DNA of 29,457 bases, taken from assembly GCA_002449575.1 (NCBI GenBank), contig DJXC01000227.1:1-29457 (forward strand). The letters are read 5' to 3'. Shown in pieces: positions 8,077-16,052 of this stretch. The first letter of the stretch is position 1. The number at the start of each line of letters is the position of its first letter. Position numbers and translations under genes: made by a program. The notes under the pieces were generated by a model. The model worked only from the letters and a program-made list of their open reading frames with translations, was not told the DNA's origin and ran no database searches. This DNA is from Ruminococcus sp. UBA7014 (GTDB lineage Bacteria; Bacillota; Clostridia; Oscillospirales; Ruminococcaceae).

Positions 8077-8991
8077 ATGAGCGACAGAAAAATTATCTTG
8101 ATTACGCAGAAAACCCGTCTGGAACAGTTGATTGCAAGATATAACACTGCCGGTCAGGCAGAATTTTATATTACGCATCACGGCGGTGATTTTTCCGAAT
8201 ATCAGCACCAACACGAAACCTATCAAAATGCTCTGCACAAAACAGAAGAAATTCTCCGGCAGTTCGGCAGAGTGCAGATTCTCGAAAAAGAATATCTGAC
8301 AAATTATATCTTCGGAGAAAAAGATTTGATTATCGTCCTCGGGCGTGACGGACTTGTTGTGAATGCTATGAAATATCTTGACCGTCAGAAAGTGATTGGT
8401 GTGAATCCGGATATTTCGCAGTATGACGGCATTTTACTTCCATTTGTGCCAGAAGACCTGAAAAAACTGCTCCCGGAAGCTGAACAGCGTCCGCTCAAAT
8501 CTATTACACTCGCCTCTGCCCTGCTCAATGACGGGCAGAAACTATACGCTGTCAACGACTTGTTTATCGGACAGAAAACGCATGTTTCCGCAAGATATGA
8601 AATTTCTCTTGACGGGAAATCTGAAATGCAGTCCTCCAGCGGTGTAATTATCTCTACCGGACTCGGTGCGACTGGCTGGCTGAAAGGCATTCTTGCAGGG
8701 GCATCCGGAATCGACAGCTATTACGGCATTCAGAAAACACTGCCAATTCCAAAAAATTTCAGGTATGATTCTGATTATTTGTATTTTTCCGTCCGTGAGC
8801 CGTTTCCGTCAAAGACAACCGGAACAAACATTGTATTCGGAAAGATTCAGCATCAGATGCAAATTTTCTCTTATATGCCGGAAAATGGTGTTATTTTCAG
8901 TGACGGCATGGAAGCTGATTTTCTGGAATTCAACTCTGGTGCAAGTGTGACCATCCAGACAGCTGACAAGACCGGAAATTTAATTATCTGA
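8077..8991 (+). CDS. NAD kinase-like protein
   Basis: This is a 304-aa protein with the layout of the NAD kinase/diacylglycerol kinase-like fold. LGRDG at 88-92 stands where NAD kinase has GGDG, keeping the catalytic Asp. VNDLFIG (159-165) matches the NE-motif strand, STGLGATGW (193-201) corresponds to TPTGSTAY, and FSDGMEA sits near the C-terminus. The changes in the glycine-rich and TPTGS motifs make it a divergent member that may not phosphorylate NAD. It may use another nucleotide or sugar, or only bind ligand. It follows the SPFH gene by 3 bases and ends at a convergent terminator with cotJC. Expression is therefore tied to the SPFH scaffold. Confidence 0.75.
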   Translation: MSDRKIILITQKTRLEQLIARYNTAGQAEFYITHHGGDFSEYQHQHETYQNALHKTEEILRQFGRVQILEKEYLTNYIFGEKDLIIVLGRDGLVVNAMKYLDRQKVIGVNPDISQYDGILLPFVPEDLKKLLPEAEQRPLKSITLASALLNDGQKLYAVNDLFIGQKTHVSARYEISLDGKSEMQSSSGVIISTGLGATGWLKGILAGASGIDSYYGIQKTLPIPKNFRYDSDYLYFSVREPFPSKTTGTNIVFGKIQHQMQIFSYMPENGVIFSDGMEADFLEFNSGASVTIQTADKTGNLII

Positions 8992-8997
8992 TAGAAA

Positions 8998-9035
8998 AAT
9001 TCTGCACAGCATTCCGGGGAACGCTGTGCAGAATT
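8998..9035. terminator. Bidirectional terminator between NAD-kinase-like gene and cotJC
   Basis: Perfect 13-bp inverted repeat AATTCTGCACAGC / GCTGTGCAGAATT around a 12-base centre that itself can pair TTCC with GGAA. AAAAA precedes it and TTCTTTA follows, so it is better as a minus-strand terminator for cotJC but probably serves both genes. Confidence 0.75.
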
Positions 9036-9037
9036 CT

Positions 9038-9673
9038 TTACTTATGACTGCATCTGTTCGGACAGTTTGCGCCGCATTTCTTGTCAAAAGACGGATTGCA
9101 GGCATAGAAATTTCTTGCATCGAGTCTGTCCTGCACCATGCGCATAGCTTCTCCAAAACGCTGAAAATGCACAATTTCACGCTGACGAAGATAGCGAATC
9201 GGGTCAAGCACATCCGGGTCATCTACCAGACGGAGAATATTATCATACGTTGCACGGGCTTTCTGTTCTGCCGCCATATCTTCTGTCAGGTCAGCGAAAA
9301 CATCACCCTTTGACTGAAAATAAGCCGCTGTAAACGGAATGCCGTTTGCATTTGCCGGATAAATTCCGGCTGTATGGTCAACAAAATATTTGTCAAATCC
9401 ATATTTCTGCAAATCTTCCGGCTTCATGTTCCTGGTCAGCTGATAGACAATTGCACTGACAATTTCCAGATGTGCCAGTTCTTCCGTTCCAATATCTGTC
9501 AAAAGTCCCTTAATTTCATCTGTAGGCATAGCATATCTTTGATTCAGATACCGGAGAGAAGCAGTTAATTCGCCATCTGCACCGCCAATCTGACTCATAA
9601 TAATCTGAGCCGTGCGAGGGTCAGGATTTTTAATTTTTACGGGATACTGTAATTTTTTATCATAAATCCACAT
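9038..9673 (-). CDS. cotJC: Spore coat protein CotJC, manganese catalase family
   Basis: This is a 211-aa protein of the manganese-catalase ferritin-like fold. Two Glu/His pairs that could carry the dinuclear Mn site are seen: Glu in GGADGELTASLRYL and EELAHLEI in the first half, then DMAAEQKARATYDN and RQREIVHFQRF in the second. The C-terminus has a Cys-rich tail (FYACNPSFDKKCGANCPNRC). CotJC is a coat component of endospores in Bacillus and Clostridia and may detoxify peroxide. AAAGGAGGCG lies before the ATG, and the gene begins 6 bases after cotJB ends. Confidence 0.93.
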   Translation of the reverse strand: MWIYDKKLQYPVKIKNPDPRTAQIIMSQIGGADGELTASLRYLNQRYAMPTDEIKGLLTDIGTEELAHLEIVSAIVYQLTRNMKPEDLQKYGFDKYFVDHTAGIYPANANGIPFTAAYFQSKGDVFADLTEDMAAEQKARATYDNILRLVDDPDVLDPIRYLRQREIVHFQRFGEAMRMVQDRLDARNFYACNPSFDKKCGANCPNRCSHK

Positions 9674-9679
9674 AGCTGA

Positions 9680-9934
9680 TTAATTCGCCTCCTTTTCCCA
9701 TGGATAAGGACCTTTTCCCCATTCCCATTCCTGTGCATTCTGCTGCTGGTCAGCCTGCAAAGAGCCAAAACGGGACGTATATTCTCTCACTGCTTTTTCA
9801 CGCTGTTCCTTGTATTTCCGAAACAGTGCAAGTGCTTCCCGGCAGCTGGTATGGGTGTCGAGATAGAGCATCAGGTCATACAGGGCAAAATCGTATTTCT
9901 GAATCGCTCTGAGCAGTTGTGTCCGGCGGTTCAT
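9680..9934 (-). CDS. cotJB: Spore coat protein CotJB
   Basis: This 84-aa protein has the typical CotJB pattern: an N-terminal helix with YDFALYDLMLYLDTH, then a second helix (CREALALFRKYKEQREKAV), and a C-terminal Gly-Pro-Tyr-Pro-Trp-Glu motif. It is required with CotJC for assembly into the coat. Its ATG overlaps the stop of cotJA by four bases (ATGA), and GGAGGTGA, lying inside the end of cotJA, serves as its ribosome site. Confidence 0.92.
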   Translation of the reverse strand: MNRRTQLLRAIQKYDFALYDLMLYLDTHTSCREALALFRKYKEQREKAVREYTSRFGSLQADQQQNAQEWEWGKGPYPWEKEAN

Positions 9935-10176
9935 GAGCAGTCACCTCCGGCAGGCGCAAACGGCAAATCCAGAACCGGAAACATTGTTCCCTGCTGGATA
10001 CCCGTCTGTGCATTATAAATATCATCATTCCAGAGCTGATAAGGAACATAAGCCATCCCCGGCGGTGTGACATCCGGAAACACCTGCTCCGGCTGTGGCT
10101 GTAAACAGGACATCTCTGCTGTTTCCGTTCCGGATTCCGTTTCGCTGGCAAGCAGTTCAAAAGCATGAAGTTCCAT
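9931..10176 (-). CDS. cotJA: Spore coat-associated protein CotJA
   Basis: This 81-aa protein matches CotJA in its Pro-rich core (PGMAYVPYQLWNDDIYN), the motif that defines the family, and in a C-terminal FPVLDLPFAP. The N-terminal 35 residues are acidic and variable. The ATG at 10176 is preferred over the TTG at 10182 because AAAGGAGG lies 10 bases before it, against only 4 for the TTG. It is the first gene of the cotJA-cotJB-cotJC operon and is divergent from the GGDEF gene. Confidence 0.88.
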   Translation of the reverse strand: MELHAFELLASETESGTETAEMSCLQPQPEQVFPDVTPPGMAYVPYQLWNDDIYNAQTGIQQGTMFPVLDLPFAPAGGDCS

Positions 10177-10207
10177 AAGCAAAAATCCTCCTTTCTTCGG
10201 AATACTA

Positions 10208-10234
10208 TATCATATGCCATGAAAGAATTTCTGT
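10208..10234 (-). promoter_or_regulatory. Candidate sigma-K/sigma-E-type promoter of cotJ
   Basis: On the minus strand, CATATGATA (10208-10216) fits the mother-cell -10 form CATANNNTA. An AC dinucleotide (10233-10234) lies 16 bases upstream, as in sigma-K promoters. No good TTGACA/TATAAT pair is seen here on this strand. In B. subtilis cotJ is transcribed by mother-cell RNA polymerase (sigma-E); the precise sigma factor here is a guess. Confidence 0.4.
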
Positions 10235-10259
10235 GCCGTAAAAAAACAGGCTGCAATAC

Positions 10260-10288
10260 TTGATTTCTCCTGAAAAATATGCTATAAT
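10260..10288 (+). promoter_or_regulatory. Sigma-A promoter of the GGDEF-HSP90-TPR operon
   Basis: TTGATT (10260-10265), 17-base spacer, TATAAT (10283-10288), with extended -10 (ATATGCTATAAT). It is the only clear promoter found before the seven-gene run that ends at the terminator near 18820. Confidence 0.78.
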
Positions 10289-10318
10289 AAAAATAATTAC
10301 ATCACAGCAAATACTCTG

Positions 10319-10345
10319 TGCAGAAACAGGACAAAAATTTCTGCA
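10319..10345 (+). other. Hairpin in the 5' leader of the GGDEF gene
   Basis: Perfect 8-bp inverted repeat TGCAGAAA / TTTCTGCA with an 11-base loop, inside the approximately 90-nt leader. It matches no riboswitch class I know. It could be an operator or an RNA stem; there is no U-tract after it, so it is not a classical attenuator. Confidence 0.4.
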
Positions 10346-10384
10346 TGAATGAAATATAACACTTCAAAAGGAATGGTGAGAATT

Positions 10385-12319
10385 ATGAATTATCAGGAAA
10401 CAGTGAAACATATCCGCAATATTGCTGTTATTGTAGCAGGAATTGACGAAGAATATCAGAACAGTATTATCGAAGGCATTATTGACTGTGCCAAAGTATA
10501 TCACGCCAATATTTCCTGTTTTGCCTCCTTCAGCGGTGTCATTGCCAGCAGCCGCTATGATATTGGAGAATATAATATTTATGAACTGATTAATTTAAAA
10601 AAATTTGATGCTGTGATTTTAATGACAAATACTATCAGCAATCCGGAAGAAAAAGAAAAAATTATCCGTAAAGTAAAAAAATCCGGTCTGCCGACAGTAG
10701 TACTTGACGGAGAAGAAGACCCGGATTTCTATCATGTCCGGATTAATAATAAAAAGGCAATGCGTGAAATGATACAGCATGTCATTGAGGTACATCATGC
10801 AAAACAGATTTGCTGTGTTGCAGGTCCTCAGGCAAATCCGGAAGCACGGGAACGGTATCAGGCATTTTGTGACGTAATGCAGGAAAATCATCTGGAAATC
10901 GGGGAAAATCAGGTATATTTCGGTGACTTCCGTGCTGTGGACGGCAAAAAGGCAATTGAAACATTCATGGCTGCGGGAATGCCTGTGCCGGATGCCATTG
11001 TCTGCGCAAATGATGCCATGGCTCTGGCAGTTGTTGCCGAACTGGAGAAACATGACTATTCTGTACCGGATGATATTATTGTCACCGGATTTGATAATAC
11101 TTATAATGCAAGACATTACTGTCCGTCGCTGACAACAGTTTCCAGACCGCTGAATGATGCAGGTTACCGGGCTTGTGAAATGCTGCTGCATGTCCTTATG
11201 GGTGAAGAAACCGAACACTGTAAAATACTGGATGCTGAACCTGTTTTTACAGAAAGCTGCGGCTGCTGTACTGACATTTCCAGAAATATCAGACAGTATA
11301 AAAAAAGTACATTCCAGTTAATTGACGACTGCCGGAATGATATTTCCCTGCTGAACAGAATGACCACAGAACTGGCAGAATCTGAAACCATTGCAGAAAA
11401 TTTTGAAGTCATCAGTCATTTTATCAATGAAATAGACTGTGAAAAATATTGTATCTGCCTGTGTTCTGAATGGGAAGGGGTGTATCATGATGTACTGGGG
11501 CAGAAAGAAGAAGCCTATCAGATATACGGCTATACCCGGAACATGAGTGCGCCGCTTATCTGGGACAAGGGCGAAATCCGGAGTGTGGCAAATTTCCACA
11601 GTGAAGACATGTTTCCGGAACAGCCGAAAACCGGCGGCAATATCAGTTATTTTCTGCCGCTGCATTTCCGTGAAAGATGTCTTGGCTATTATGTCATTAC
11701 CAACGGCGACTTCCCCATCAAAAGTATGCTGTGTCATTCCCTGATGCTGAATATCAGTAATTCTATCGAAAATATCCGGAAACTGATTCATCTGGGCAAT
11801 GTCATTCATGAACTGGACGTACTGTATACAACAGACCCTATGTGCGGTATTGCTAACCGGAACGGCTTTATCCGCATGGCAGACAAAATTATGAAAGATG
11901 CCAAAAAAACAAAAACCAGTGTACTGATTTCGTTCATTGATATGGACGGACTGAAAATGATTAATGACAATTATGGTCATAAAGAAGGTGATTTTGCGTT
12001 ACAGCGTCTGGCAATAGCAATTCAGGACTGCTGCAACGAAGACAAAATCTGTGCCCGGTTTGGCGGTGATGAATTTATTATTTTCGGCGGCAATGCGCAC
12101 GAAGCCGATGTTGAACCAATGGAAGGAATGCTTATCAAACGCATTTCTGATATTAATCATGTTATCAGCAAGCCTTATATCATAGATGCCAGCATTGGCA
12201 TGATGGTGACCAAAGTCAGTGAAGAAGATACACTGTTCGGACTTATCAGCGAAGCAGATTCACTGATGTATGAACAGAAAAAAAGAAAGAAAACTTCCCG
12301 TTATCTCAGGAAGGAATAA
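10385..12319 (+). CDS. LacI-type ligand sensor fused to GGDEF diguanylate cyclase
   Basis: This is a 644-aa cytoplasmic protein without signal peptide or membrane span. Residues about 10-290 resemble the LacI/RbsB periplasmic-binding fold (VPDAIVCANDAMALAV, VPDDIIVTGFDN and SLTTVSRPL are typical strings). A central region of about 170 residues may be GAF-like. The C-terminus is a GGDEF domain with FIDMDG at 517-522, NDNYGH, and an intact GGDEF at 560-564. It should make cyclic di-GMP from two GTP in response to a small ligand. The RXXD product-inhibition site expected before GGDEF is absent (CNED). The ATG at 10385 is chosen over that at 10349 because only it follows Shine-Dalgarno-like sequence. 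It heads an operon; the HSP90 gene starts 15 bases after its stop. Confidence 0.88.
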   Translation: MNYQETVKHIRNIAVIVAGIDEEYQNSIIEGIIDCAKVYHANISCFASFSGVIASSRYDIGEYNIYELINLKKFDAVILMTNTISNPEEKEKIIRKVKKSGLPTVVLDGEEDPDFYHVRINNKKAMREMIQHVIEVHHAKQICCVAGPQANPEARERYQAFCDVMQENHLEIGENQVYFGDFRAVDGKKAIETFMAAGMPVPDAIVCANDAMALAVVAELEKHDYSVPDDIIVTGFDNTYNARHYCPSLTTVSRPLNDAGYRACEMLLHVLMGEETEHCKILDAEPVFTESCGCCTDISRNIRQYKKSTFQLIDDCRNDISLLNRMTTELAESETIAENFEVISHFINEIDCEKYCICLCSEWEGVYHDVLGQKEEAYQIYGYTRNMSAPLIWDKGEIRSVANFHSEDMFPEQPKTGGNISYFLPLHFRERCLGYYVITNGDFPIKSMLCHSLMLNISNSIENIRKLIHLGNVIHELDVLYTTDPMCGIANRNGFIRMADKIMKDAKKTKTSVLISFIDMDGLKMINDNYGHKEGDFALQRLAIAIQDCCNEDKICARFGGDEFIIFGGNAHEADVEPMEGMLIKRISDINHVISKPYIIDASIGMMVTKVSEEDTLFGLISEADSLMYEQKKRKKTSRYLRKE

Positions 12320-12334
12320 ACAGGAGGAATCCGC

Positions 12335-14116
12335 ATGTCAGAGCCGTTTCTTTTCAAAGTCAATCTTGGTGGCATGATTGACATTCTCGCCAATCATCTT
12401 TATAGCAGTCCGGACGTATTTGTCCGGGAACTGCTTCAGAACGGAACAGATGCTATCAGCGGCAGAAAATTACTTGACCCGGCATTTCAGCAAGGCTGTA
12501 TCAGAATCCGGATACAGGACTCTGCAAGCCTGTCTTTTGCAGACAACGGCACAGGGCTGACCGAAGACGAAATTCATCAATTTCTTGCCGTGATTGGACA
12601 GTCTTCCAAACGGGATTTGCAGACCGGCAGAATTCTGGAAGATTATATCGGGCGTTTTGGTATCGGAATGCTGTCATGTTTTATGGTGACGGACGAAATC
12701 GTCATGAAAACCAAATCCGTAAAAAATCCGGCACATGCCTATGAATTCCGGGGCAGTCCGGACGGTACTTACAGCATTACGGAATTAGACAGTCACAGCG
12801 TTCCGGAAGGTACAGAAGTGATTATCCGGGCAAAAAAAGGCTGTGAAAATTATTTTACAGAAGAAAAAATCTGTACACTGGTCAGATATTACGGTCTGCC
12901 GTTGCCGTTTCCGGTGCTGCTGTGCCGTGCGGACGGTTCGGAAGAAAGAATCAATGTCTGTTTTCCAGAGACAGGCGAAAGCTTTTCCGGACAGGTTCTT
13001 TCCCTTGGAAAGGAATTATTCGAGACGGAATTTCTGGGCTATATTCCTCTGGAATCGAAAAGCGGACTGTTCAGCGGTGTGGCATATATCATGCCTCATG
13101 CAGTTTCACTCCATGCGAAGAACCGGCACAGGATTTATCTCAAGAACATGCTGCTGACCGAAGACGGTGAAAGCATTCTGCCAAAATGGTCAGGCTTTCT
13201 GCAATGTTTTCTGAACACTTCCCAACTAAGACCGACGGCTTCCCGTGAAAGTTTCTATGAAGATGAACTTCTGGCACAGGCACGGGAAGAACTCAGCAAT
13301 TGCATTTCTGATTATCTGACAAATCTTTCTGTCAGCAATCCGGATTTGCTCCGGGAAATTATCCGGATTCACTTTATGGCGATAAAGTCTATGGCGTGTG
13401 AAGATGAAGCTTTTTTCCGGACATTTATCCCGTTTTTCAAGTTTGAAACCAATATGGGCGAATTCACCGGAAAGGAACTGTTCACGCATACTGAAGCGGT
13501 TAGCTATGCTCTTGACATGAACCAGTTCCACCGGACTTCTGCGCTGATGCTGTCACAGAACCAGCTTCTTGTCAATGCCTGTTATGTTTATGATGCACAG
13601 CTTCTGCGCATGATGCAGGAATATGACAACAGTTTTGTCGCTGTGCCTCTGGAGTATACAACGTTTGAAGAATTTCTCAGTGAACCGCCGGCAGATGCCT
13701 TCCGGAAAGCCCGGCAGCTGCTTGACAGCACACAGCAGGCTCTTCGTCCGTTCGGCTGCACTGCTGAACTGAAAGCCTTCTCCCCTGCCCAGCTTCCTGT
13801 ATTCTACATGCTTGATGAAAATGCTGACATCAAACGTGAAATTCAACATTCCAGAGAAAATGCACATGACCTGTTTTTCTCTATGCTGGATGCATTTGCC
13901 GAAGAAGTTCAGGACAGTCATGCTTCTCTTTTCCTGAACTGGAACAATGACCTGATTCAGAAACTTATCACACTGGAAAACCCTGCACGGCAGAAAACCT
14001 GTATGGAAATTCTGTATGTACAGCATCTGCTGACAGGCAGATTTCCTCTGCAAGGCGGAGAAATGACTCTGCTGAATCAGAATCTTATCAAGCTGATAGA
14101 ATGGGGGCTTTCGTGA
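12335..14116 (+). CDS. HSP90/HtpG-like GHKL ATPase, divergent
   Basis: This 593-aa protein has the GHKL nucleotide-binding motifs of HSP90: ELLQN (Glu32 and Asn36), DNGTG (70-74) and GRFGIGM (106-112). The middle domain carries an SRES sequence (TASRESFYED) in the place of the SRE motif whose Arg contacts ATP in HtpG. The C-terminal region is poorly conserved and has no MEEVD tail, ending IEWGLS. Typical HtpG is about 620-630 aa with ELISNASDA and GQFGVGFYS, so this is a side branch rather than the housekeeping chaperone. CAGGAGG precedes the ATG. Its stop overlaps the next start (TGATG), tying it to the TPR-like partner. Likely role: chaperone or conformational switch for the proteins encoded with it, which is inference. 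Confidence 0.87.
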   Translation: MSEPFLFKVNLGGMIDILANHLYSSPDVFVRELLQNGTDAISGRKLLDPAFQQGCIRIRIQDSASLSFADNGTGLTEDEIHQFLAVIGQSSKRDLQTGRILEDYIGRFGIGMLSCFMVTDEIVMKTKSVKNPAHAYEFRGSPDGTYSITELDSHSVPEGTEVIIRAKKGCENYFTEEKICTLVRYYGLPLPFPVLLCRADGSEERINVCFPETGESFSGQVLSLGKELFETEFLGYIPLESKSGLFSGVAYIMPHAVSLHAKNRHRIYLKNMLLTEDGESILPKWSGFLQCFLNTSQLRPTASRESFYEDELLAQAREELSNCISDYLTNLSVSNPDLLREIIRIHFMAIKSMACEDEAFFRTFIPFFKFETNMGEFTGKELFTHTEAVSYALDMNQFHRTSALMLSQNQLLVNACYVYDAQLLRMMQEYDNSFVAVPLEYTTFEEFLSEPPADAFRKARQLLDSTQQALRPFGCTAELKAFSPAQLPVFYMLDENADIKREIQHSRENAHDLFFSMLDAFAEEVQDSHASLFLNWNNDLIQKLITLENPARQKTCMEILYVQHLLTGRFPLQGGEMTLLNQNLIKLIEWGLS

Positions 14117-15189
14117 TGGCTGATTTTTCCAGTCTGGAACATGAATTTTATTTATTTGACCGTGGCGAACCACGTCTGAAACGTATCCGTGAAGCAATTA
14201 CCGAAGCAGACCAGAAGCAGATTCTGGAATGGCAGTTTCGTTTTCGCTATGACTATCTGGAAGAATCTATTTTCTGTGGTGACAGATATTTTGCAATGAT
14301 AATTTTTCCGGAAATGCTTTCGCTTTATGAAAAGCATGAAAGTCTGTATCAGGATGCCCGTATCTCTCATGACATGCTGATTTGTTTCAAGTGGATTGTG
14401 GAAGCTGCACCGGAATTTCCGCAGATTTCCAGAGCCGAAATTGACAGTTATTTCCGGCTGTTCAAGAAAATGCTGCTGGAACAGGGCAAAAGTCTGAGTA
14501 TTTACTATATGAAACACTGTCTGTTTTATCTGAACGTGGACAAGGCAATTGCAGCAGCGGATTTTTATCGTTTTCTGGAAGAACCGCTTGATGATATTTC
14601 TGACGGACGTGCTTTGTATTATGACCAGCAGGCAATGTATTATCTGACAATCGGCGAAGAAGAAAAAGCTCTGGAAGCGGCAAAACTCATTTTCGCCGGA
14701 AAGCTGAAATCCAATGCACTGCCGCAGGCAACTTATCATGACTTTATCCGTTATTATCTGGAGCGTGAACAGTATGCTCATGCGGTACACTATGCCTTTC
14801 TGACAGAACGGCGAGTTGCCTGTGACCCATATTATCTGGATATTATCGGTACGCTGCTGACACTGTACAGCATCACGAAAATTCCGGACGGACTGCGACT
14901 GTTCAGCATTCATTATGCATTATATCAGACTTCTAAAAATCCGCTGCTGAAAATGCTGTTTGCAATTGGTTCGTATCATCTGTTCCGTGCCATGAACGAA
15001 GAAAAACATCATGTCATTCTGGAACAGCTCCGGGTTGCCCGTGATTCTGAAATTTTCCGGAATCCGCCGGAAAAAATTGCAGAATATTTTTATCAGGCGG
15101 CTGACGGCTGGGTACAGAAATTCGACAGCCGCAATGGTACAGATGTATTTTCCAGAATGCTGCATTTGCTTGATGACAAATTTCACTAA
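14116..15189 (+). CDS. TPR-like alpha-helical protein, 357 aa
   Basis: Almost entirely helical and soluble, with pairs of helices resembling tetratricopeptide repeats (AMYYLTIGEEEKALEAAKL and FIRYYLEREQYAHAVHYAF are the clearest). It is homologous along its whole length to the first 350 residues of the protein starting at 16053. Shared strings are RFRYDYLEES / YFRYQYIKES, FPEMLSLYEKH / FPEYLRIFDEH, and NPLLKMLFAIG / NPMMKMLFSRG. The ATG at 14116 overlaps the stop of the HSP90-like gene, with GGGGG 8 bases before it; an in-frame ATG at 14101 lacks such a site. TPR proteins are classic HSP90 co-chaperones in eukaryotes; a partner role here follows from context only. Confidence 0.78.
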   Translation: MADFSSLEHEFYLFDRGEPRLKRIREAITEADQKQILEWQFRFRYDYLEESIFCGDRYFAMIIFPEMLSLYEKHESLYQDARISHDMLICFKWIVEAAPEFPQISRAEIDSYFRLFKKMLLEQGKSLSIYYMKHCLFYLNVDKAIAAADFYRFLEEPLDDISDGRALYYDQQAMYYLTIGEEEKALEAAKLIFAGKLKSNALPQATYHDFIRYYLEREQYAHAVHYAFLTERRVACDPYYLDIIGTLLTLYSITKIPDGLRLFSIHYALYQTSKNPLLKMLFAIGSYHLFRAMNEEKHHVILEQLRVARDSEIFRNPPEKIAEYFYQAADGWVQKFDSRNGTDVFSRMLHLLDDKFH

Positions 15190-15218
15190 CAGAATAAATC
15201 ACATAAGGAGTGCTGATT

Positions 15219-16034
15219 ATGAACGCATTCGCAAATATTTCCGAAAAGGGACAAGTCACCATTCCGCCGGAAATTCAGCAATATTTAGGGCTGAAAGCCG
15301 GGGATGAACTGCAATTTACATTTAATGCGGACGGCGAAGTTGTGATTTCCAATGCTTCTGTACCAGATGTGCAGATACAGCCGTCAGCCGCTGCACCAGT
15401 GCTTTCCAGAAATGCTTCTTTTGCAGAAATTCAGGAATACCTGAACGCTTATAAAAAAATTCTGAAAAGCCGGTATCCTGATAAACAGATGCTGTTAGTC
15501 TTTTCGTACAGTGAAGGCAAGGACTACAAAATCAAGTTTATCACAACTACACCAGACGAATTTTTGAAAGCTGAATATTTTACAGTCTGTGAAAAATCAG
15601 CTGCCAGTCGGCATGTCAGCAAAGATGCACCGAAAGTTTACAAACTTCGCTGGACAAATGTCAGAACAAAGAAAAACGGACAGCCTTCTTTTATGCTCCG
15701 GTACGGCATTCAGAAAGAACGGGAAATACTTCCGGAAATGAATGCAGATGCATTTCTTGACGGCTATCAGAAATTTATCTCGAAACAGCAGTCCGGACAA
15801 GAAACAGAAGAAGCTTCCCAACTGGGGGAAACTGTCGGACATTATCTTGAATTTCTGGTATTGCAGGCATTCGGACAGCCTTACACAGCAAATTTCAGAA
15901 GTGCCAGAGAAGGCTGTGACGTGAAAATAAATAAAATTCCGTATGAAATAAAATCCTGTCTGGGACAGTTAAAGGACAGCAAGGGCAATTCATGGAAATT
16001 CGGCGGCAGTTCTGTCGAACTTATCGCTGAATAA
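15219..16034 (+). CDS. AbrB-domain protein fused to a putative PD-(D/E)XK nuclease domain
   Basis: This 271-aa protein has two parts. Residues 1-46 form an AbrB/SpoVT swapped-hairpin domain (ISEKGQVTIPPEIQQYLGL, then AGDELQF), as in DNA-binding transition regulators and antitoxins. The C-terminal 70 residues carry a nuclease-like pattern: helix with Glu211 (ETVGHYLEFLVLQAFG), Asp234, and Glu243-X-Lys245 (DVKINKIPYEIKS), which is D-X8-EXK. The middle (70-190) is unassigned. A PD-(D/E)XK nuclease targeted by an AbrB domain would be unusual; a decayed or structural version is possible. The ATG at 15219 follows AAGGAG by 8 bases; a GTG at 15210 overlaps that site. It lies between two paralogous TPR-like genes, 29 and 18 bases away. 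Confidence 0.7.
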   Translation: MNAFANISEKGQVTIPPEIQQYLGLKAGDELQFTFNADGEVVISNASVPDVQIQPSAAAPVLSRNASFAEIQEYLNAYKKILKSRYPDKQMLLVFSYSEGKDYKIKFITTTPDEFLKAEYFTVCEKSAASRHVSKDAPKVYKLRWTNVRTKKNGQPSFMLRYGIQKEREILPEMNADAFLDGYQKFISKQQSGQETEEASQLGETVGHYLEFLVLQAFGQPYTANFRSAREGCDVKINKIPYEIKSCLGQLKDSKGNSWKFGGSSVELIAE

Positions 16035-16052
16035 ACAGAAAGGAGTGATTCT

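Noticed and set aside
10289..10384. Possible cyclic di-GMP riboswitch in the GGDEF leader
   Set aside because: The leader is too short and lacks the conserved GEMM core; only one simple hairpin is present.
13553..14197. 214-codon minus-strand frame across the HSP90/TPR junction
   Set aside because: It overlaps two supported genes, and its composition (Phe, Cys, His, Arg-rich) is that of a shadow frame.
14152..14913. 253-codon minus-strand frame opposite the TPR-like gene
   Set aside because: The plus-strand protein has a homologue in the same operon and coupled translation; the antisense frame has neither.
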